Of a stretch of 64,000 nt of DNA, positions 59,682 to 64,000 are shown piece after piece. Numbering within the stretch: position 1 is the first letter of the stretch; each line of letters begins with the position of its first letter. The DNA is from Streptomyces sp. CB02923 (GTDB taxonomy: Bacteria; Actinomycetota; Actinomycetes; Streptomycetales; Streptomycetaceae): assembly GCF_001905005.1 (NCBI RefSeq), contig NZ_LWKZ01000024.1, positions 649,287 to 713,286 on the forward strand, given 5' to 3'. Under the pieces are notes generated by a model. The model did no database searches, was not told where the DNA came from, and saw nothing but the letters and a program-made list of their open reading frames with translations. Made by a program: the position numbers and the translations under genes.

Positions 59682-61070
59682 CTACCGAAACGCTACCGGG
59701 GACCACTGACAATCCTCTCGCGGGGGTGCGTCCCGGTGCCCGCCGAACGCCAGGAACCGACCGAGCGGCAGGGCCGCCGCACCGATGGTGACGGCTTCCG
59801 GGCCGAGCCGGCCCGGTTCGATGACGGTGCGCTCGTAGGGGTGGCGCAGCGCGTACGCGGCCGAGGCGGCCCGTACGGACGGCAGCAGCCGGGGGGCCAG
59901 GAGCAGCCCGGCCCACCCCGCGACGACGATCCGTTCCGGGTTGAACAGGTTCACCAGGTCGGCGATGCCGGCGCCGAGGTATTCGGCGGTCTCGGCCAGG
60001 AGGGCCGCGGTGGCCGGTTCGTCTGCGGCGGCCAGCAGCCGCCCGAGCGCGGCCTCCTGGTCCGGGCCGCCGCCGGCCCCGGGCCCCACCGGTCTCCCGC
60101 CCGCGTCACAGCCACCGCCTACCTCGCAGCCCCCACCCGTCTCGCAGCCCCAGCCCGCCCCCGTCTCCCGCCACCGCTCCAGCAGCGCCTCAGCGCCCAC
60201 GTACGCCTCCAGGCAGCCGCGCGCCCCGCAGCGGCACCGGCGTCCGCCGACCCGCATCGTGGTGTGCCCCCACTCCCCGGCGCTGCTGGCGGTGCCGCGG
60301 TACGGCGTGCCGTCGGCCACCACGCAGGCGCCCACGCCGGAGCCGATGAGCGTGATGACGGCGTTGTCCGCGCCGCGCCCGGCGCCGAACCACATCTCGG
60401 CGCGGCCCAGTGTCTTGGCGCCGTTGTCAATGAACAGCGGCAGGTCCGATAGGGGCGGGCCGCAGGCGCGCAGCATGGCTTCCAGCGGTACGGCGTCCCA
60501 GCCGACGGCCTGGCCGTGCACGACCGCGCCGTCGCCCGCGCCGTCCACGATCCCGGGGACGCCGATGCCCACGCCCAGCACCGTGGCGGCGCCGGTCCCC
60601 GCGGTCCGCAGGACGTCGGCCACGCCGCGGGCGATCAGCCGTACGACCCGCGTGGCGTCGTGCGCCCCACCGGCCCCGGAACCGTGCGTTCCGGCCGCGG
60701 TGGCGTCCGGAAGGTCACCCGGCGTCCCCAGCACCTGCTCCGTCCGCGCCAGTTCCCGCATCGACAGGTCGAACAGCTCGACCCGTACCCGCGTCTCCCC
60801 CACGTCCACGCCGACCAGATGGGCGCCGCCCGCCGCCACCCGCAGCAGGGTTCGCGGCCGGCCGCCGTCCGAACCGACCACGCCCGCCTCCTCCACCAGG
60901 CCCTCGTCGGCCAGTTCGCCCACGACGTTGCTGATCGAGCCGGCGCTCAGGCCGGTGACCGGCACCAGCTCCTGCCGGCTCAGCGGCCCGTCGAAGTACA
61001 GCTGCCGCAGCACCACCGCCCGGTTGTCCCGCCGCAGGTCACGCACCGTCCGACGGCCCGTAGCGCGCAT
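59682..61070 (-). CDS. ROK-family transcriptional regulator (NagC/XylR type)
   Basis: A protein of 462 residues, longer than the usual ~400. The N-terminal winged HTH is VVLRQLYFDGPLSRQELVPVTGLSAGSISNVVGELADEGLV. The sugar-kinase-like domain has LVGVDVGETRVRVELFD and the zinc motif CRCGARGCLEAY. An insertion of ~50 residues after LLERW contains the repeat GWGCETGGGCEVGGGCDAGG and is not part of the normal fold. Divergent from the CUT1 sugar ABC operon, so the likely repressor of that operon. Confidence 0.9.
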   Translation of the reverse strand: MRATGRRTVRDLRRDNRAVVLRQLYFDGPLSRQELVPVTGLSAGSISNVVGELADEGLVEEAGVVGSDGGRPRTLLRVAAGGAHLVGVDVGETRVRVELFDLSMRELARTEQVLGTPGDLPDATAAGTHGSGAGGAHDATRVVRLIARGVADVLRTAGTGAATVLGVGIGVPGIVDGAGDGAVVHGQAVGWDAVPLEAMLRACGPPLSDLPLFIDNGAKTLGRAEMWFGAGRGADNAVITLIGSGVGACVVADGTPYRGTASSAGEWGHTTMRVGGRRCRCGARGCLEAYVGAEALLERWRETGAGWGCETGGGCEVGGGCDAGGRPVGPGAGGGPDQEAALGRLLAAADEPATAALLAETAEYLGAGIADLVNLFNPERIVVAGWAGLLLAPRLLPSVRAASAAYALRHPYERTVIEPGRLGPEAVTIGAAALPLGRFLAFGGHRDAPPREDCQWSPVAFR

Positions 61071-61202
61071 TCGCCAGTCTCCTCGTCCTCGCCCCCCGGT
61101 GGTCCGCCCCGGCCACCGCGCGCCGAATCTACCCGCGCGTGAGGGGTTGACCGCCCCCGCCTTCTCCCACTTAACTCACGCCTTGAATTTAGCCGTGATG
61201 CC

Positions 61203-61238
61203 GTTCATTGGTTGAACACAGCCACCCCTGAGAGGGGT
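61203..61238. promoter_or_regulatory. Inverted repeat and RBS-covering hairpin before the sugar ABC operon
   Basis: GTTCA (61203-61207) and TGAAC (61213-61217) form a dyad around TTGGT, a plausible ROK operator half-site arrangement. Directly after it, ACCCCT (61224-61229) pairs with AGGGGT (61233-61238) around GAG. The second arm includes the AGGGG ribosome site of the binding-protein gene at 61247. Confidence 0.45.
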
Positions 61239-61246
61239 CAACGCTC

Positions 61247-62575
61247 ATGCGCACCAACAGACTTCGCACGGCCGTCGGCGCAGCGCTCGCCGCGGCCCTC
61301 ACCACCCTGACGGCCGGCTGCGGCGGCGGCTCGCCGACCGGTGCCGCGGGCGGCGGCAACACCGACCCCCGGAAGCTGACGTACTGGGCCAGCAACCAGA
61401 GCAGCAGCGGCATCGAGCAGGACAAGAAGATCCTCGCCCCGGAACTGGAGAAGTTCGCACAGCGGACGGGCATCACGGTGGAGCTGGAGGTGGTGCCCTG
61501 GGCGGACCTGCTCAACCGCATCCTCGCGGCGGCGGCCTCGGGGCAGGGCCCGGACGTGCTCAACATCGGCAACACCTGGTCCGCCTCCCTCCAGGCCGGC
61601 GGTTCCCTGCTGCCCTTCGACGACAGGACCCTGGCGAAGGTGGGCGGCAAGGACCGCTTCGCGCCCTCCGCACTGGCCGCGACCGGCGCCAGGGGCAAGG
61701 CCCCGGCAGCCGTCCCGCTGTACTCCCTCGCGTACGGCCTCTACTACAACAAGCAGCGCTTCGCGGAAGCCGGCATCGGCAAGCCGCCCGCCACCTGGGC
61801 CGAACTCGCCGCCGCGGGCCGGAAGCTCACCGGGAACGGCAGATACGGGCTGGCCGTCGAGGGCGGCAACCCGGTGGAGAACGCCCACCACGCGTTCATC
61901 CTCGGAAAACAGCACGGCGCCGACTTCTTCGACGCGCGGGGCCGGCCCACCTTCGACGGCCCGGCCGCCGTCCAGGCCGTCAAGCAGTACGTCGACCTCA
62001 TGGCGAAGGACCGGATCGCCGCGCCCGGCAACGCGGAGTACGGCCAGAACCAGTCCGTCAAGGACTTCGCCACCGGCAAGGCGGCCATGCTGCTCTGGCA
62101 GGCGGCGGGCAGCTCCCTGAAGGTGCACGGGATGCGGCCGGACGCGTACGGCGTGGCCCGGATGCCCCTTCAGAACACGGCGGACCGCGGCGAACGCGCC
62201 GTCACCTCCATGGTCGCGGGCATCAATCTCGCCGTCTTCCGGGGCACCGACAACCTCGACGGCGCGCTGAAGTTCGTGAAGTTCATGACCAGCACCCCCG
62301 AGCAGAAGGCCCTGAACTCCGCCTACGGGTCGCTCCCGCCGGTCAAGGAGGCCCAGGCGGACCCCGCGTTCGCCGGGCCCGAGCAGGCGATGCAGCGCCA
62401 GGCGCTCGACGGCCACGCCGCGCCGCTCCCCCAGGTCCCCGACGAGAGCCAGTTCGAGACCCTCGTCGGCACGGCGGTCAAGGAGCTGTTCGCGGACGCC
62501 GCCGCGGGCCGCCCGGTCACCACGGAGTCCGTACGTCGGCGCCTGACCAAGGCCCAGCAGCAGATGGCCGAGTGA
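61247..62575 (+). CDS. Sugar ABC transporter, extracellular substrate-binding lipoprotein (CUT1)
   Basis: A protein of 442 residues with a signal peptide and lipobox LTAGC (Cys25). The mature domain follows solute-binding family 1: KLTYWASNQSSSGIEQDKKILAPELEKF, GPDVLNIGNTWSASLQAGG, SLAYGLYYNKQRFAEAGIGKPPATWAEL, FATGKAAMLLWQA, LKFVKFMTSTPEQKALNSAYGSLPPVK. First gene of an operon with two permeases and divergent from a ROK repressor. The sugar cannot be named. Confidence 0.93.
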   Translation: MRTNRLRTAVGAALAAALTTLTAGCGGGSPTGAAGGGNTDPRKLTYWASNQSSSGIEQDKKILAPELEKFAQRTGITVELEVVPWADLLNRILAAAASGQGPDVLNIGNTWSASLQAGGSLLPFDDRTLAKVGGKDRFAPSALAATGARGKAPAAVPLYSLAYGLYYNKQRFAEAGIGKPPATWAELAAAGRKLTGNGRYGLAVEGGNPVENAHHAFILGKQHGADFFDARGRPTFDGPAAVQAVKQYVDLMAKDRIAAPGNAEYGQNQSVKDFATGKAAMLLWQAAGSSLKVHGMRPDAYGVARMPLQNTADRGERAVTSMVAGINLAVFRGTDNLDGALKFVKFMTSTPEQKALNSAYGSLPPVKEAQADPAFAGPEQAMQRQALDGHAAPLPQVPDESQFETLVGTAVKELFADAAAGRPVTTESVRRRLTKAQQQMAE

Positions 62576-62581
62576 GGGCAC

Positions 62582-63538
62582 GTGCACCAGCCCGCCGAAA
62601 AGGCGCGCAGAGGCGCACGGACAGCAGCCCGGCTCCGCCGTATCGGCCTGCCCTACCTCCTCCTGCTGCCGGCCCTCGCGCTCGAACTGCTCATCCACCT
62701 CGTCCCGATGGCCGTGGGCGTCGCGATGAGCTTCAAGGAACTGACCCAGTTCTTCATCCGCGACTGGGGCGCCGCGCCCTGGTCCGGCCTCGCCAACTTC
62801 CGGGTCGCCGTGGACCTGGACGCCCCCGTGGGCCAGGCGCTGCTGCGTTCCTTCGGCGTCACCTGCGCCTTCACGGTGCTGGCCGTCGGCCTCTCCTGGC
62901 TGCTCGGCACCGTCGCCGCGATCCTGATGCAGGACCGGTTCCGCGGCCGCGGCCTGCTGCGGACGGCGTTTCTGATTCCGTACGCGCTCCCGGTCTACGC
63001 CGCCGTCATCACCTGGTCGTTCATGTTCCAGCGCGACAACGGCATGGTGAACCACCTCCTGCACGACCAGTTGGGCCTGACCGCCGGCCCGCCCTTCTGG
63101 CTGATCGGCGACAACAGCTTCGCCGCGCTGGTGACCGTCACGGTCTGGCGCACCTTCCCGTTCGCGTTCCTGATCCTGACGGCCGCGCTCCAGAACGTGC
63201 CGCGCGAGCTGTACGAGGCCGCCGCCATGGACGGCGCCGGGGTCCGGCAGCAGATCCGCCGGATCACGCTGCCGTCGCTGCGCCCCGTCAACCAGGTGCT
63301 CGTCCTGGTGCTGTTCCTGTGGACGTTCAACGACTTCAACACGCCGTACGTGCTGTTCGGCAGGTCCGTGCCGGAGGCGGCCGACCTGATCTCGGTCCAC
63401 ATCTACCAGGCGTCCTTCGTGACCTGGAACTTCGGCGCCGGCTCGGCGATGTCCGTGCTCCTGCTGCTGTTCCTGCTCGTGGTGACCGCCGGATATCTGC
63501 TGGTCACCTCGCGAGGAAGGCGGACCGACCGTGTCTAG
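62582..63538 (+). CDS. Sugar ABC transporter, permease 1 (MalF-like)
   Basis: A protein of 318 residues from GTG 62582, six bases after the binding-protein stop. It has six membrane helices and the EAA loop LYEAAAMDGAGVRQQIRRITLPSLRP, which contacts the ATPase. The first helix is GLPYLLLLPALALELLIHLVPMAVG. The end overlaps the second permease start by 8 bp. Confidence 0.92.
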   Translation: MHQPAEKARRGARTAARLRRIGLPYLLLLPALALELLIHLVPMAVGVAMSFKELTQFFIRDWGAAPWSGLANFRVAVDLDAPVGQALLRSFGVTCAFTVLAVGLSWLLGTVAAILMQDRFRGRGLLRTAFLIPYALPVYAAVITWSFMFQRDNGMVNHLLHDQLGLTAGPPFWLIGDNSFAALVTVTVWRTFPFAFLILTAALQNVPRELYEAAAMDGAGVRQQIRRITLPSLRPVNQVLVLVLFLWTFNDFNTPYVLFGRSVPEAADLISVHIYQASFVTWNFGAGSAMSVLLLLFLLVVTAGYLLVTSRGRRTDRV

Positions 63539-64000
63539 CCCCGCCCTGAAGCAGCGGCCCGGCCCCATCCCGTCCGGAGCGCCCGGAAGCATGCAGCGGG
63601 CCGCGGGTCCCCGCCGCCGCTCGCCGATGGCGCCGCCGCGGTCCTTCCTGTGGACCCGCCGGATCGTCCTGACGCTGCTGGCGCTGTTCGCGCTCACACC
63701 CGTCTACGTCATGGTCACCAGCTCGCTGAAGAACCTCCAGGACGTGCAGGGCGCCTTCCGGTGGCTGCCCGGCGGGCTGACGGTCCGCCCGTACCTCGAC
63801 ATCTGGCACACCGTCCCGCTGGCCCGCTACTTCCTGAACTCGCTGATCGTGGCGGGCTGCGCGACCGTCTGCTCGGTCACCGTCGCCGTCCTCGCCGCGT
63901 ACGCGGTCAGCCGCCACAGCTTCCGCGGACGCCGCTTCTTCACCGTCACCGTGCTGTCCACCCAGATGTTCCCCGGCATCCTCTTCCTGCTGCCGCTCTT
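63531..64000 (+). CDS. Sugar ABC transporter, permease 2 (MalG-like), cut by the window end
   Basis: Starts at GTG 63531, overlapping the previous stop, and is open to the last base (156 full codons). After a ~40-residue hydrophilic N terminus comes the helix RRIVLTLLALFALTPVYVMVTSSLK, then RYFLNSLIVAGCATVCSVTVAVLAAYAVSRHSFRGRRF and VLSTQMFPGILFLLPL, the standard MalG-type N-terminal half. The EAA loop would lie beyond the window. The ATPase is probably shared (MsiK-like) or downstream. Confidence 0.9.
   Translation, partial: MSSPALKQRPGPIPSGAPGSMQRAAGPRRRSPMAPPRSFLWTRRIVLTLLALFALTPVYVMVTSSLKNLQDVQGAFRWLPGGLTVRPYLDIWHTVPLARYFLNSLIVAGCATVCSVTVAVLAAYAVSRHSFRGRRFFTVTVLSTQMFPGILFLLPL

Noticed and set aside
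61238..63697. 819-codon minus-strand frame opposite the CUT1 transporter
   Set aside because: Shadow of three genes with unmistakable ABC motifs on the plus strand.

Overview
The window is high-GC actinobacterial DNA, almost certainly Streptomyces: G/C-ending codons throughout, GTG starts, ATGA/GTGA-coupled operons, rare TTA codons, and many LuxR, GntR, ROK, PucR, MarR and ArsR regulators beside sugar ABC transporters and specialised-metabolism genes. I see no rRNA, tRNA or CRISPR array. All calls come from reading the sequence and recalled family motifs; no database search was run.

1-2673: tail of an assembly line that begins outside the window (C-terminal half of a condensation domain), a coupled GNAT acetyltransferase and a phytoene-desaturase-like flavoprotein. 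2731-8081 (minus strand): a tight six-gene operon with a free-standing adenylation domain whose specificity residues read as the threonine code, a free-standing carrier protein, a SyrB2-type non-heme iron halogenase (HQA facial motif), an AlaX-type aminoacyl-tRNA editing protein, an EamA-type exporter and a type II thioesterase. Together they look like a cassette that makes, exports and protects against free 4-chloro-L-threonine. 8361-9839: cation/proton antiporter.

9869-25508: an accessory island. A 2416-residue NRPS-PKS (A-T-C-T-KS-AT-ACP-TE) is followed by two flavoenzymes, a MarR regulator and an MFS exporter. Both edges carry the same scar in the same order and orientation: a decayed IS1380-type transposase on the plus strand, then an IS5-type fragment on the minus strand. 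A 126-bp MITE-like element lies in the right scar.

25710-39989: regulatory and decaying DNA. It holds an ArsR/FAD-monooxygenase pair with two palindromic operators, LuxR- and MarR-type regulators, an MFS gene without a proper start, a half aldehyde dehydrogenase, a secreted serine hydrolase, a PucR regulator, remnants of an AztD-like zinc chaperone and of an ABC ATPase, and an atypical response regulator. A 59-bp element occurs twice here, upstream of two different genes.

40186-46566: a hypothetical Ig-like protein, then an operon (M19 dipeptidase, M20 deacylase, GNAT, N-acylamino-acid racemase) that matches the known N-succinyl route from D- to L-amino acids, then a SnoaL-like protein.

46612-64000: carbohydrate and general metabolism. 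There is a GntR-linked sugar ABC system with a ROK kinase, a cyclohexadienyl-dehydratase-like secreted protein, a divergent LysR/MFS pair, a possible beta-trefoil protein, a P450, a KDPG-type aldolase, and a ROK repressor divergent from a CUT1 sugar ABC transporter that runs off the end.
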